64,000 bases of DNA from Nitrospiraceae bacterium. GTDB lineage: Bacteria > Nitrospirota > Nitrospiria > Nitrospirales > UBA8639. Under the pieces are notes generated by a model. The model saw only the letters and a program-made list of their open reading frames with translations. It was not told the origin of the DNA and made no database searches. The first letter of the stretch is position 1; each line of letters begins with the position of its first letter. Made by a program: the position numbers and the translations under genes. The DNA is taken from assembly GCA_020632595.1 (NCBI GenBank), contig JACKFF010000010.1:1-64000 (forward strand), written 5' to 3'. This document shows, in pieces, positions 54,476 to 63,058 of the stretch.

Positions 54476-55231
54476 CTATTGGCCGATATACCATCCAATA
54501 CCCGAGCGTTCCAGGTAACTCGCCAGAAAAAAGAATGAATGGGTATAGAGGAGACCGCCGACTGCCACCAGTAGCAATCCACTCAGGACGGAGAGCGCCT
54601 TCATAAAAGTTCGGATCCCCCGAATGCGGGTTAATAATCGATCGAGCCATACAGACGTGGCAAGCAGTGGAAGCCCCAGCCCAATTGAATAGAACACGAG
54701 GAGGGCCAATCCATCAACAGCGGTATCGGTGTTGCCGGCAGATAAGAAGATAGACGCGAGTATCGGACCCACACAGGGAGTCCAACCTATGGCAAAGGTG
54801 GCCCCGATGAGAAAGGAGCCCAGATAGCCTAACGGATGGCTCCGAACATGGAGCCACCATTCTTGGGACAGAAAACCGAAGTTGAACAGCCCCAATACAT
54901 ACAGACCAAACAGGATCATCAGCCCTCCTCCGATCTTTCGCAGATGGTCCTGATAATTGATCAGCCATTGGCCAAACCAATCGGCCGAAAGGCCAATCGC
55001 GATGAAGACGACGGAAAACCCTCCGATGAACAGCAAGGAATTCAAAATAATTGTTTTGCGAATCCGGTCCCGTCCCGAGTTATCCCGGAATTGGTCAATG
55101 GACAGTCCCGTGATATAGGAGACGTAGGACGGCACCAGAGGAAGCCCGCAAGGGGAAACGACTGACAAGAGGCCGGCTCCAAACGCCGCCGACAAGGTCA
55201 CCTGAGAAATATGTGCGCCGGACTCCACCAT
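54476..55231 (-). CDS. ccdA: CcdA-type membrane thiol-disulfide transporter
   Basis: 251 aa from the ATG at 55231 (AGGA 7 nt upstream); the 38 extra codons in frame upstream are not part of the protein. Six membrane helices are expected. Conserved cysteines lie in VSPCGLPLVPSYVSYITG and GWTPCVGPIL, the two positions used to pass electrons from cytoplasmic thioredoxin across the membrane. It ends with YLERSGIGWYIGQ. It feeds periplasmic thioredoxin-like proteins and cytochrome c maturation. It is the last gene of a DsrE-TlpA-CcdA run on the minus strand. Confidence 0.92.
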   Translation of the reverse strand: MVESGAHISQVTLSAAFGAGLLSVVSPCGLPLVPSYVSYITGLSIDQFRDNSGRDRIRKTIILNSLLFIGGFSVVFIAIGLSADWFGQWLINYQDHLRKIGGGLMILFGLYVLGLFNFGFLSQEWWLHVRSHPLGYLGSFLIGATFAIGWTPCVGPILASIFLSAGNTDTAVDGLALLVFYSIGLGLPLLATSVWLDRLLTRIRGIRTFMKALSVLSGLLLVAVGGLLYTHSFFFLASYLERSGIGWYIGQ

Positions 55232-55274
55232 GAGTGTCCTATCCCTGGGGGATCGATTCGTCCCGGTTGAATAT

Positions 55275-55865
55275 TTATGGGTGCAAACTCTTGAGGAATT
55301 TCTGATACTGAGGATTCTGGTTGATCCCTGCACCACGGTGGGCAAGGATCATTTCCCCATGGGCATCCATCACTACGAATGTCGGGGTGACATTGACACC
55401 GAAAGCCTGCGCCACCGCATTATCCCGATCATAGGCGGTGGGAAAGATAAAGGTGTTAGGGTTGCCTGTGACATATTCCTCCACATGGGCCAGACTGTCC
55501 GAGAAGGCCACAGTCAACACCTGGAGTTGGTCAGGTTTGTGTTCCTGATAAAATTTCGCGAGAATCGGCAATTCCATTTGGCAATACCGGCACCATGGCG
55601 CCCAAAAGACGAGAAGCGTCGGCCGCCCCTGTAATGAATTTTTGCTGTACGTATGGCCGTCAAATGCCCGAAGCTGAAATTCCGGGGCCGGGACGGAAAC
55701 CGCTGGGACCGGCAAGACTCCAAAAACCAGACTCAGGCCGACCATCATGAACCCGGCAAGGACCCTTCTGATTGCCGAGAACCATCGTCCCCGGTGGAAG
55801 CCTGCGAGGCTTCCACCGGATACGGCTCTTTTGGAGCTCGTCGATATATACAACTTATTTCGCAT
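55275..55865 (-). CDS. Periplasmic TlpA/ResA-like thioredoxin-fold protein
   Basis: 196 aa. AAGGAG lies 5 nt before the ATG at 55865. A signal anchor (about 30-52) precedes the thioredoxin fold with WAPWCRYC, an unusual Cys-Arg-Tyr-Cys redox pair, then ELPILAKFYQEH, FIFPTAYDRDNAVAQAFGVNVTPTFVVMDAHG with the cis-Pro TPT. The fold matches TlpA/ResA reductases that reduce disulfides for haem attachment. It sits 43 bp upstream of ccdA, its expected partner, in the same operon. Confidence 0.9.
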   Translation of the reverse strand: MRNKLYISTSSKRAVSGGSLAGFHRGRWFSAIRRVLAGFMMVGLSLVFGVLPVPAVSVPAPEFQLRAFDGHTYSKNSLQGRPTLLVFWAPWCRYCQMELPILAKFYQEHKPDQLQVLTVAFSDSLAHVEEYVTGNPNTFIFPTAYDRDNAVAQAFGVNVTPTFVVMDAHGEMILAHRGAGINQNPQYQKFLKSLHP

Positions 55866-55874
55866 ATTGGCTCC

Positions 55875-56351
55875 TTATGGTTTGATATACACATAGCCGG
55901 CGCGTTGAAGGTCGGCAATTCGTTTCACGGCAACCGGATGCTCAGTGGGTGTGAAACCGGCCAGCAATTTTTCTAGCGGTGTCCCATAGAGTTTCATCGA
56001 GACCTGACACATTTCGGCCTTGATCCCTTTATCAATCACCGCCTTCAATTTATCTTTCAACTCCTGATCGACCGTATCGCTTTCAAACAACTTCAGGGCC
56101 GGCCCATGCACGACTAGAACCAGGTCGATCTTGTCAGGCCCGCCTTCTGCCTCAATGTGCTTATTGATCAATGCTAAGGCATACTTGGCCAGAGCCGGAT
56201 CGTTACTATCCAAGTGATACAACACTTTCACATTGTCCTGGCCCGGGGTCTTATCTGCCAGAACCAAACCGGGACTCAAAATAAGTCCGTACACACCAGC
56301 AAACACCAGCGCCGAGAGCATCAGGAATGGCTTAGAAATGAAATTCAGCAT
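55875..56351 (-). CDS. Exported DsrE-family protein
   Basis: 158 aa with AAGGAGG 6 nt before the ATG. A signal peptide (cleavage near LVLADKT) is followed by the DsrE-like fold: VKVLYHLDSNDPALAKYALALI, DLVLVVHGPALKLF, IDKGIKAEMCQVSMKLYG with one cysteine in the usual position. DsrE-type proteins bind persulfide sulfur; an exported one before tlpA and ccdA may handle sulfur or thiols in the periplasm. The gap to the tlpA start is 9 bp, so the three genes form one operon. Confidence 0.85.
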   Translation of the reverse strand: MLNFISKPFLMLSALVFAGVYGLILSPGLVLADKTPGQDNVKVLYHLDSNDPALAKYALALINKHIEAEGGPDKIDLVLVVHGPALKLFESDTVDQELKDKLKAVIDKGIKAEMCQVSMKLYGTPLEKLLAGFTPTEHPVAVKRIADLQRAGYVYIKP

Positions 56352-56515
56352 GACGGCCTCCTTGGATTGAACAGTGGATGAAAACCAGGCTCCGGGTTGG
56401 AGTCTTCATCGTCTGAGGCTATTGTGTATCAAATTTAGAGCGGAACGGTAGGTGCGAACATCCGGAGTCGGGCGACTATTCTTCCCGTATGCGAATAGGG
56501 GTAAATGCCCCTAAT

Positions 56516-56638
56516 GGCTGTATTGAAAAAGGCCGCCAGCGGCGTTCTCGCCGCCTGGCCGTGCTCACGTACTCCTCCGTACGCTCCGCCCGTTCAATCG
56601 GCTGCGGCCTTGCTGGACGAGCCTTTTTGAACACTCCC
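56516..56638. mobile_element. MITE copy 3 (123 bp, shorter variant)
   Basis: Left end GGCTGTATTGAAAAAGG and the complement of the right end GGGAGTGTTCAAAAAGG form a terminal inverted repeat of about 13 of 17 identical bases. It contains the shared interior (GCCGCCAGCGGCGTT, CGTGCTCAC, CGGCTGCGGCCTT, CTTTTTGAACACTCCC) but lacks the outer segment of copies 1 and 2. The flanks CTAAT and TCATT are only similar, so a target duplication is not certain here. It lies between dsrE-like and the response regulator genes. Confidence 0.75.
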
Positions 56639-56713
56639 TCATTTTTTCCGGTGAAAGTTTCAGGAACTCTTATGCTAAGGAAAAGGCAATACAATTGAAA
56701 TATTTAACATTCG

Positions 56714-57373
56714 CTATGGGGAAAATCGGCGGACGAACTCCGCCGCAGCTTGAGAACGGCGGGTCACTTGTAATTTCTGGAAAATATTTTCGAGATAATG
56801 GCCAACGGTTTTATCGCTCAGGTCGAGTGCAACGGCAATTTCCTTATTGGTTTGACCTTCGGCCACCAGTGTCAACACCTTCAATTCCTGTGGCGCTAAG
56901 GATTCTTTCCTGCCATCGGCGGAAGAGATGGAGAGATGCTGCATTTTGGTGAGGACGCGTTGTGTGATCGCAGGATCGAGAATAGACTGACCGGCAGCCA
57001 CCGTTTTGACCGCACGGACTAATTCCTCCCCGCTGATTTCTTTCAGCAGAAAGCCTTTGGCTCCTGCCATGATGGTCGCCATGACCGCCTCGTCGTCGGC
57101 AAATGACGTCAAAAACAACACCCGGATTTCGGGAGATGTATTCCGAATCTCACGGCAGGCCTCAACTCCGCTCCCGTCCGGAAGGCGGACATCCATGAGC
57201 ACTACATCGGGCTGAAGACGGTCGGCTTCGGACACCGCCGCGGCCCTGGTCCCCGCTTCACCCACGACCTGCATGTTCGCGGTTTCGGTAAAAAGCGTTT
57301 TCAGGCCCAAGCGAAGCACCTCGTGATCATCGACCAGTAAGAGACGGATAGGGGTTGTGTTACGCCTGGGCAT
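56714..57373 (-). CDS. NarL/LuxR-type response regulator
   Basis: 219 aa from the ATG at 57373 (AAAGGGAG before it), overlapping the end of the kinase gene by 14 bp. Receiver motifs: LLLVDDHEVL with the acidic pair, VLMDVRLPDG with the phospho-acceptor Asp, LTSFAD and KGFLLKEIS (lysine). C-terminal LuxR helix-turn-helix: LAPQELKVLTLVAEGQTNKEIAVALDLSDKTVGHYLENIFQKL, read here in parts as QELKVLTLVAEGQTNKEIA and DKTVGHYLENIFQKL. It is the cognate regulator of the adjacent kinase. Confidence 0.92.
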   Translation of the reverse strand: MPRRNTTPIRLLLVDDHEVLRLGLKTLFTETANMQVVGEAGTRAAAVSEADRLQPDVVLMDVRLPDGSGVEACREIRNTSPEIRVLFLTSFADDEAVMATIMAGAKGFLLKEISGEELVRAVKTVAAGQSILDPAITQRVLTKMQHLSISSADGRKESLAPQELKVLTLVAEGQTNKEIAVALDLSDKTVGHYLENIFQKLQVTRRSQAAAEFVRRFSP

Positions 57374-58802
57374 GGCTCCCTTTCTTGGCAATCTCAAAAA
57401 GAATTCGAGTCCCACGGTGAGGCTTCGACCATACCTGAAAATGCGCACCCAACCGCTTCGCGCGTGCGGCCATATTTGTCAATCCGTGAACTCCCTCATG
57501 GGTATCTTCAAGATCAAAGCCCAGACCATCATCCATCACTTCCAAACACACCGTCCCTTCACGCACTTGAAGGGATACCGTACCTGACGTAGCGCGTGAA
57601 TGTCGCACACTGTTGCTGATGGATTCTTTCACCACATACAACAGATGAGTGGCTTCCTCCGGCGTGAGCAGATCAGCGGCCTCCTGTTCGATCTGCAAGT
57701 GAAAGGGCAGGTTCTGCGATTTTTCCACGGTCTGCACAAGGGTGCGCATCTCTTCGACCCATTGCCGTCCATTCATGCATTCCGGTTCAAGACCGCTGAT
57801 ATGCCTGCGCAGGTCTTGAATCACGAATGTGAGTTCCATCAAGACATCGCTGATGCCGGCGAGGGCTTCTTGAGGATTCTGGGGAATGAGCCGCTGGCAT
57901 CGCTCTAAATTCAGCTTTAAGGCAAAGGTCGATTGAATGACACCGTCATGAAGATCCTGGGCCATCCGCTCCCGGGCTTCCAAGACTGTCCGAAGCTGTT
58001 GTTCACTCTGCCGACTGGCTTGTTCAGCCTGTCGGGTTTGGATCAATGATGACCGCAACTCCGAGACGGCAGCCAAATACCCTCGCCCGACATACCCCAG
58101 AACGAAGAAATAGGCCACCAACCGGAGCAAATGCCAGAACCACCATCGACTGCCCCAGATCACGGAATAGGTAAACATCAATTCCGCAAATCCGAACATG
58201 AAAGCCAATGAGGCAAACAGGACATCTTCCGATCGACCCGAGGTACGATAATCCAAAAAGAAGCGAAGCGATCCGGCAAAAAACAGCATGCTCGCAAAAC
58301 TTTTGGGGGCAACCGCAGTTGGCGTGAATACCCCTTCACGAACCATCACCGGTACATCTTGCGGAAATCCAATCGTCCATAAGCCAAGGGCAAGGGCTCC
58401 ACCGGTCATTACCCACGGCATCCATTTCATCGTTGTAGGATGTTTTCCCGTTGCCGAGAGCCACATCAGCCCGAACCCCAAGCCTCCCAACAAGCTGGCA
58501 AGGCTCCGCAATAGCACGAATCCATTCCCTGGTACCGATACCGCGTGAACGATTTCAAGGATACCCATCCCGAGAAACCCACCGGCGAGGGGAAGGAATT
58601 TCTGCCTGGTAGGGTCAGCGGTTCTTTGAAGTAGCACTATTCCCATGGAAATGGCGGCCAAGCCACCGACAGTTTCCAATGTGGAATGGAGGGGCTCATG
58701 GGCCCAACGCCATCCCGGCAACACCTCCGGAAGGACGACGCCCATCATCAACGCGGCCATACCGCATCCACCAATGACCAGATAAATCGAGTATGGCTTC
58801 AT
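57360..58802 (-). CDS. NarX/DegS-type sensor histidine kinase
   Basis: I start it at the ATG at 58802; the frame extends 23 codons further without a better site, so the start is uncertain. Seven or eight membrane helices (about 1-250) form a sensor-like N-terminal part, then a coiled coil with HisKA_3: ERMAQDLHDGVIQSTFALKL (phospho-acceptor His), and the ATPase domain with NSVRHSRATSGTVSL (N box), MDDGLGFDLE (G1) and HGLTNMAARAKRLGAH (G2). It overlaps the response regulator by 14 bp. The ligand of the membrane sensor is unknown. Confidence 0.88.
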   Translation of the reverse strand: MKPYSIYLVIGGCGMAALMMGVVLPEVLPGWRWAHEPLHSTLETVGGLAAISMGIVLLQRTADPTRQKFLPLAGGFLGMGILEIVHAVSVPGNGFVLLRSLASLLGGLGFGLMWLSATGKHPTTMKWMPWVMTGGALALGLWTIGFPQDVPVMVREGVFTPTAVAPKSFASMLFFAGSLRFFLDYRTSGRSEDVLFASLAFMFGFAELMFTYSVIWGSRWWFWHLLRLVAYFFVLGYVGRGYLAAVSELRSSLIQTRQAEQASRQSEQQLRTVLEARERMAQDLHDGVIQSTFALKLNLERCQRLIPQNPQEALAGISDVLMELTFVIQDLRRHISGLEPECMNGRQWVEEMRTLVQTVEKSQNLPFHLQIEQEAADLLTPEEATHLLYVVKESISNSVRHSRATSGTVSLQVREGTVCLEVMDDGLGFDLEDTHEGVHGLTNMAARAKRLGAHFQVWSKPHRGTRILFEIAKKGSHAQA

Positions 58803-59152
58803 ATGTCCGGTTTCCGCATGTATCTTCCCAGCCACCATGAAGCTTTGTCTAGCCGAGATGGCGCAGGACAATCATGGTCTGTTCAATGAACGGTCACAGG
58901 CATGACACGCGTCCCCACATCTCAAATGTGAAGATTGAGCATCGATGTGTGGTAGTGGAATTTTACGATCCTGATGCGTTGGACAGGTCCAAGACGCGTG
59001 TCTATTCCAGAAAATAACAGCGCCTGGGGTAAAACATGCCGTTCCCGCCGAATTTCTTGTGCTCCCGGTGGGCCCAGTGAAGTCTAATCATGATGTGAGG
59101 GGTAAGGCGTGGTCATTACGCAGAACGACACTCCGACGTTCACCTTGCGTGT
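58803..59152. other. Intergenic region between sigma-54 activator and histidine kinase
   Basis: 350 bp, with the ends of the activator gene on the right and the kinase start on the left, both on the minus strand. It must hold the kinase/regulator promoter. No hairpin with T run, tRNA or repeat recognised; I see no clear -24/-12 or -35/-10 pair. Confidence 0.3.
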
Positions 59153-60979
59153 TCACCTTCCCTTTACAATCCCCATTTTTTTGATGCGGGCAACCAACGT
59201 CGTGGGTTTAATACCAAGTCGTTCGGCCGCGCCGCCTTTTCCATAAATTCTCCATTCCGCCTGTTCAAGGGCCGCCAAGGTATTTTCCCGTTCTCGAAAA
59301 CGAATTTCTCGTTCCGTCATCACACTCCGTGCCATGAGGGAAGCATGGGACTCCTGAGCCTGCGAAGAAGCTCGTCCTCCTCCCGGCTGAGGGATATCGA
59401 ATGCCAATCCCTGGCGTTCGGAAAGAATCAGACCCCGCTCGATAACGTTTTGCAACTCCCGAACATTTCCCGGCCAGTTATAACGTTGCAATTGCCCCAG
59501 GAGAGCTTTCGTCAGCTTCGGTTGCGCACAGTGGAGCTTCTTTGATGTGACCCCGAGAAGATACTCGGCTAAGAGGGGAATATCTTCCTTCCGTTCGCGA
59601 AGCGGGGACATTTCAAGCGGGAAAACATTGAGGCGATAATACAGATCCTGCCGGAAGCGACCGTTTTCCACTTCCTGTTTTAAGTCCTTGTTGGTCGCAG
59701 CGATCACTCTGACGTCCACATGACGAGTGCGTTCCTCGCCCACGCGTTCAAATTGCTGCTCCTGCAAGACCCGCAAAAATTTGCTTTGGAGGTCCAGGGG
59801 AATTTCGCCGACCTCATCCAGAAACAAAGTTCCCCCATCCGCCGCGCCAAATCGCCCCGCCCGATCTTTGACCGCACCGGTAAAGGCCCCCTTCACGTGG
59901 CCGAAAAACTCACTTTCAAACAGGTCCCGCGGTATGGAGGCACAATTCACGCGGATTAACGGCCGGTCTTTCCGTTGACTGCGTTTATGAATTTCCCTGG
60001 CAACTAATTCTTTCCCCGTTCCGGATTCACCGAGAATCAGCACGGTAGCCTCCGTGGGTGCCACGAGAGCGATTTGACGGATCACGTTGTGCAGGGCCGG
60101 GCTTTGCCCCACGAGATCCCCGAAGGCCCCGGCTTCGAGGACTTCTTCCTGTAAGTACCGGTTTTCCGCTTGCAAGCGGTTTTGCCGTTCCAGGAGGGCT
60201 TCTGTCTGTTTTCGTCCGCTAATATCAACCAGAAATCCTTGATACCACTGCACGGCTCCTTCCGCGTTGCGGATTACCCGCGCATTTTCTGAAATCCATA
60301 TTGGTGTGCCGTCCGCCCGATAAACCTGCGATTCAAAATCCGTGATGACATCCTGGTGCTCCAGCAACCGGCAAAACTCCTCCCGCTTCGTTGGCTCGAC
60401 ATAGAGTTGAGAACCGATATCTTTGACGGTTTCCATCAGGGCTTGGGGGGAGTCGTATCCCAGCAAATGACTCAGGGCCGCATTGGCATTGAGGAAGGCT
60501 CCGGCAGGTGTCGCCTGATAGATCCCCTCCACCGCTTGATTAAAAATGGCCCGATATTTTTCTTCCGATCGCTGAAGGGCTTCTTCGGCTTCTTTTCGCT
60601 GAGAAATATCTCGAATGATTCCGCTGAAAAAGAGCCGCTCTTCTTCTTTCCAGGCCGAAAGCGTGAGTTCGAGGGGGAATTCTTCTCCGGTTCTTCGCAA
60701 ACCACTCAGTTCAACGGTCTCTCCCAGAATTCGCGTTTCTCCCCTGGTGCTGTATCGCTCAAGCCCGGCTTGATGCGCCTGTCGGTAGCGATCCGGCATC
60801 AGCATGGTGAGGGGCCGACCGACGGTCTCCTCGCTATCATAACCAAAGATGTCTTTGGCCCCCTTATTCCAAAACAGGATGGTCCCTGATTGATCCGCGA
60901 TAATGATGGCATCGTGCGACGACTGGGCTACAGCCCGAAACCGCATCTCTGCCAGATAACTGTCCTTAGTATTGCTCAT
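59153..60979 (-). CDS. PAS-PAS-AAA+-Fis sigma-54-dependent transcriptional activator
   Basis: 608 aa. Two PAS domains (about 10-130 and 140-258) sense an unknown signal; then the central AAA+ domain with Walker A GESGTGKE (317-324), the sigma-54-contacting GAFTGA (364-369), Walker B GGTLFLDEV (382-390) and FYRLNVFPLEMSPLRER; and a Fis-type HTH at the C-terminus (LAALEQAEWRIYGKGGAAERLGIKPTTLVARIKKMGI, read in parts as EWRIYGKGGAAERLGIKP and TTLVARIKKMG). No receiver domain. It is transcribed divergently from the nirK-like gene, whose leader has an exact sigma-54 promoter, so it is the likely activator of that gene. Confidence 0.92.
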   Translation of the reverse strand: MSNTKDSYLAEMRFRAVAQSSHDAIIIADQSGTILFWNKGAKDIFGYDSEETVGRPLTMLMPDRYRQAHQAGLERYSTRGETRILGETVELSGLRRTGEEFPLELTLSAWKEEERLFFSGIIRDISQRKEAEEALQRSEEKYRAIFNQAVEGIYQATPAGAFLNANAALSHLLGYDSPQALMETVKDIGSQLYVEPTKREEFCRLLEHQDVITDFESQVYRADGTPIWISENARVIRNAEGAVQWYQGFLVDISGRKQTEALLERQNRLQAENRYLQEEVLEAGAFGDLVGQSPALHNVIRQIALVAPTEATVLILGESGTGKELVAREIHKRSQRKDRPLIRVNCASIPRDLFESEFFGHVKGAFTGAVKDRAGRFGAADGGTLFLDEVGEIPLDLQSKFLRVLQEQQFERVGEERTRHVDVRVIAATNKDLKQEVENGRFRQDLYYRLNVFPLEMSPLRERKEDIPLLAEYLLGVTSKKLHCAQPKLTKALLGQLQRYNWPGNVRELQNVIERGLILSERQGLAFDIPQPGGGRASSQAQESHASLMARSVMTEREIRFRERENTLAALEQAEWRIYGKGGAAERLGIKPTTLVARIKKMGIVKGR

Positions 60980-61053
60980 CGGCTCGATTATCCCTATGGG
61001 GGTGTTGAAAAATTGAAAAACATACAGAATTTTGCGCTCCTCTCACATTAAAC

Positions 61054-61104
61054 AATATTTTGTTGCAATACAGCAAAATATTATTGAAAAACAAAATATT
61101 GCTG
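61054..61104 (+). promoter_or_regulatory. Candidate enhancer (UAS) sites for the sigma-54 activator
   Basis: AATATTTTGTTG (61054-61065) and its inverse CAGCAAAATATT (61071-61082) form an imperfect palindrome with a 5-bp spacer; a third copy CAAAATATTGCTG follows at 61092-61104. The AATATTTTG core is thus present three times within 50 bp, 64-115 bp upstream of the -24 element, the normal position for enhancer-binding-protein sites. A GGGGGTGTTGAAAA at 60998-61011 looks like a stray end of the local MITE. That these are bound by the activator is inference. Confidence 0.6.
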
Positions 61105-61167
61105 AAAGCATCTTGAACTAAATTCAATTAGTTATATAAAAATCAATAACTTATACATTGATTATAT

Positions 61168-61184
61168 TTGGCACACTATCTGCT
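61168..61184 (+). promoter_or_regulatory. Sigma-54 (-24/-12) promoter of the nirK-like gene
   Basis: TTGGCACACTATCTGCT matches the sigma-54 consensus TGGCAC-R-N4-YTGCW at every conserved base: GG at 61170-61171 and GC at 61182-61183 with the required 10-nt spacing. Transcription should begin near 61195, leaving a leader of about 85 nt before the ATG at 61280. The activator is divergently encoded alongside. Confidence 0.85.
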
Positions 61185-61279
61185 AATAAGGTTGAGCAGG
61201 ATATGTTGCATCTGTCGGCAAACATAGCCAGGCATCACTCGCATTAATCACATTTATGTTCGTTGGAAAGGATGGAAGA

Positions 61280-62251
61280 ATGAAGAATCGACAATCAGGC
61301 CGGATAGGGTTGGGAATTGCGCTGATGGCCATGACCGGAAGTCTTCTCACATTTGCCTCACAAGTCGAGGCTAAAAAGGTGAAGGTGGAACTCACCGCCG
61401 TGGAAACGGAAGTCGTCATTGACGGTAAAGGCACCACTTATAAAGCATGGACCTTTAACGGACAGATTCCGGGTCCCGTCGTTCGCGTGACCGAGGGTGA
61501 CCAGGTGCATTTCATCCTCAAAAACCATGAGAGCAATGGTCGCCCACATTCCATGGACTTCCATGCCGCGGAAACGGATTTCCTCGCCAATTACCGTGAC
61601 GTGAACCCTGGGGAGTCTTTGGAATACGTCTGGGAAGCGAAACGGCCAGGCGTCTTTGCCTACCACTGCGGCGCGTTTCCCATGATTCAACATATTGCCC
61701 GCGGCATGTTCGGGGCCGTGATTGTGGACCCCAAGGATCCCCTGACAATGCCCAAGGCCGACAGGGAATATGTGCTGGTACAATCGGAATTATTCACCTC
61801 AGATCCGGACGACGTCTCAGCGATGATGGCAGGGAAAAACGATCATGTGGTGTTTAACGGCGGAATATTTAAATATGACCCTGTTCATGCTTCAAAGGGC
61901 GGAGAGTTCCTCACGGCCAAACCAGGGGATCGGGTACGGTTTTATTTTGTCAACATCGGGCCAAATAATTTCTCCTCCCTCCATCCGATTGCCGAAATTT
62001 GGGACGAGGTCTGGCCAAGTGGCAATCCCGCCAACCGTTTGCAGGGCATACAAACACAGGTCGTCGGTGTGGCAGATGGTGCCATTCTGGATGTCGTGGT
62101 GGAACAAAAAGGCGTCTATCCGATCGTGACCCACTCACTGAAAGATGCCCTCACGGGAGCCATTGCTCTTCTTGAAGTGAGCGATGAAGCCAAGAAGCTT
62201 TCTCTGATGCCCTCGGTAGGCCCCAAAGCCATCGATACAGCCAGCAAATAG
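61280..62251 (+). CDS. nirK: Copper-containing nitrite reductase (NirK-type)
   Basis: 323 aa from the ATG at 61280, with AAGGA 7 nt upstream; the ATG 24 nt earlier lacks a site and is outside the signal peptide (cleavage near QVEAK). Two cupredoxin domains. Type 1 copper ligands: H90 in PHSMDFH, C130 in YHCGAFP, H138 in QHIAR, M143 in GMFGA. Type 2 ligands: H95, H129, H285 in VTHSLKDA, with the catalytic Asp D93 and His H235 in SSLHPIAE. All are conserved, so it should reduce nitrite to nitric oxide in the periplasm. Overall it is close to NirK/multicopper-oxidase types of nitrifiers. Regulated by the divergent sigma-54 activator. Confidence 0.88.
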   Translation: MKNRQSGRIGLGIALMAMTGSLLTFASQVEAKKVKVELTAVETEVVIDGKGTTYKAWTFNGQIPGPVVRVTEGDQVHFILKNHESNGRPHSMDFHAAETDFLANYRDVNPGESLEYVWEAKRPGVFAYHCGAFPMIQHIARGMFGAVIVDPKDPLTMPKADREYVLVQSELFTSDPDDVSAMMAGKNDHVVFNGGIFKYDPVHASKGGEFLTAKPGDRVRFYFVNIGPNNFSSLHPIAEIWDEVWPSGNPANRLQGIQTQVVGVADGAILDVVVEQKGVYPIVTHSLKDALTGAIALLEVSDEAKKLSLMPSVGPKAIDTASK

Positions 62252-62300
62252 TCAAGGAGAGCATAACCTCAAATCTCTACTACGACCTCATGCTCCTCTC

Positions 62301-62333
62301 TTCGTGGGAGGCAGATTCGTCGCCTCCCACGAA
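62301..62333. terminator. Strong hairpin downstream of nirK
   Basis: TTCGTGGGAGGC (62301-62312) pairs perfectly with GCCTCCCACGAA (62322-62333) over 12 bp with a 9-nt loop, 50 bp after the nirK stop. No run of T follows, so it may end transcription only partly or protect the mRNA 3' end. The 140 bp after it, up to the next (opposite-strand) gene, hold nothing recognised. Confidence 0.55.
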
Positions 62334-62473
62334 GAACCGGGTTCGACCCCACCCCCATTCGCGCTCGTTGAAATTTTCTGACAAAATGGCCGTGGCCTTT
62401 ATGGTAGCCCTTGAGAACGCTAGTACTCGCCTTTTGGCTCTAGACCAGGACAAGAGAGCACTTGTTACCCTTC

Positions 62474-62833
62474 TCAGTTCTCCATCATCTCCAGCCTGGT
62501 ATCAAACTCATGACCGCATTGGATACATCGGATACAATCAGATTCCACCAACGGTTCGTCATCTCGGATCCCCATTCCCCCACAATCAGGGCATCTGGCT
62601 AAATGGACTTTTTGATCATGGACGGTTTCGAATTGCGTTCCATGGAGGCAAAACACCGGTTGTCCATCAAGAGCCCATGGCTTTCCGGCCTTGTCAACGA
62701 CGGGCAGGACTACATAATGCTGTGCCGCATAGGCCTCCTGCTCGGCTCGTGTCGGGAGACCGTCCTGAACCAGCTTTCCGGTTTTGACTTCGTAAAGTGC
62801 ACCTTCTTTCGGAATGACTTTTGTGGGTCCCAT
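62474..62833 (-). CDS. Small zinc-ribbon protein
   Basis: 119 aa from the ATG at 62833, with AAAGGAGG 5 nt upstream; the GTG six bases earlier overlaps that site and is unlikely. The C-terminal half has CPDCGGMG, then DCIRCIQCGHEFDT, a four-cysteine zinc ribbon, while the N-terminal part contains the unusual YAAQHYVVLPVVDKAGKPW. Probably a small metal-binding protein with a structural or regulatory role; no family recognised with certainty. Confidence 0.65.
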   Translation of the reverse strand: MGPTKVIPKEGALYEVKTGKLVQDGLPTRAEQEAYAAQHYVVLPVVDKAGKPWALDGQPVFCLHGTQFETVHDQKVHLARCPDCGGMGIRDDEPLVESDCIRCIQCGHEFDTRLEMMEN

Positions 62834-63058
62834 CTTCACCTCCTTTACGTGTGATCATGCCGTTTGGAAATCAGGTTGCCTTTCGTGACGACAACTCGTG
62901 TTGTGGTCGTACAGTGCACAGCAAAGTCCTCATTGACAGACCATCAGGCTCATCCCAAATGCCCCTTTCAATTTTTTCCTGAATAAGGCCGATACCATTC
63001 ACAAGGAATCATAAAAAATTTCGCCAGTCATGACTCATCCCCATTGGGGTTCATAAGC

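Noticed and set aside
60998..61011. GGGGGTGTTGAAAA as a complete fourth MITE
   Set aside because: Only one end-like motif is present; no interior or opposite end was found.
62335..62355. T-arm-like GGTTCGACCCC suggesting a tRNA near 62.3 kb
   Set aside because: No matching acceptor or anticodon stem is present; the bases belong to the flank of a hairpin.
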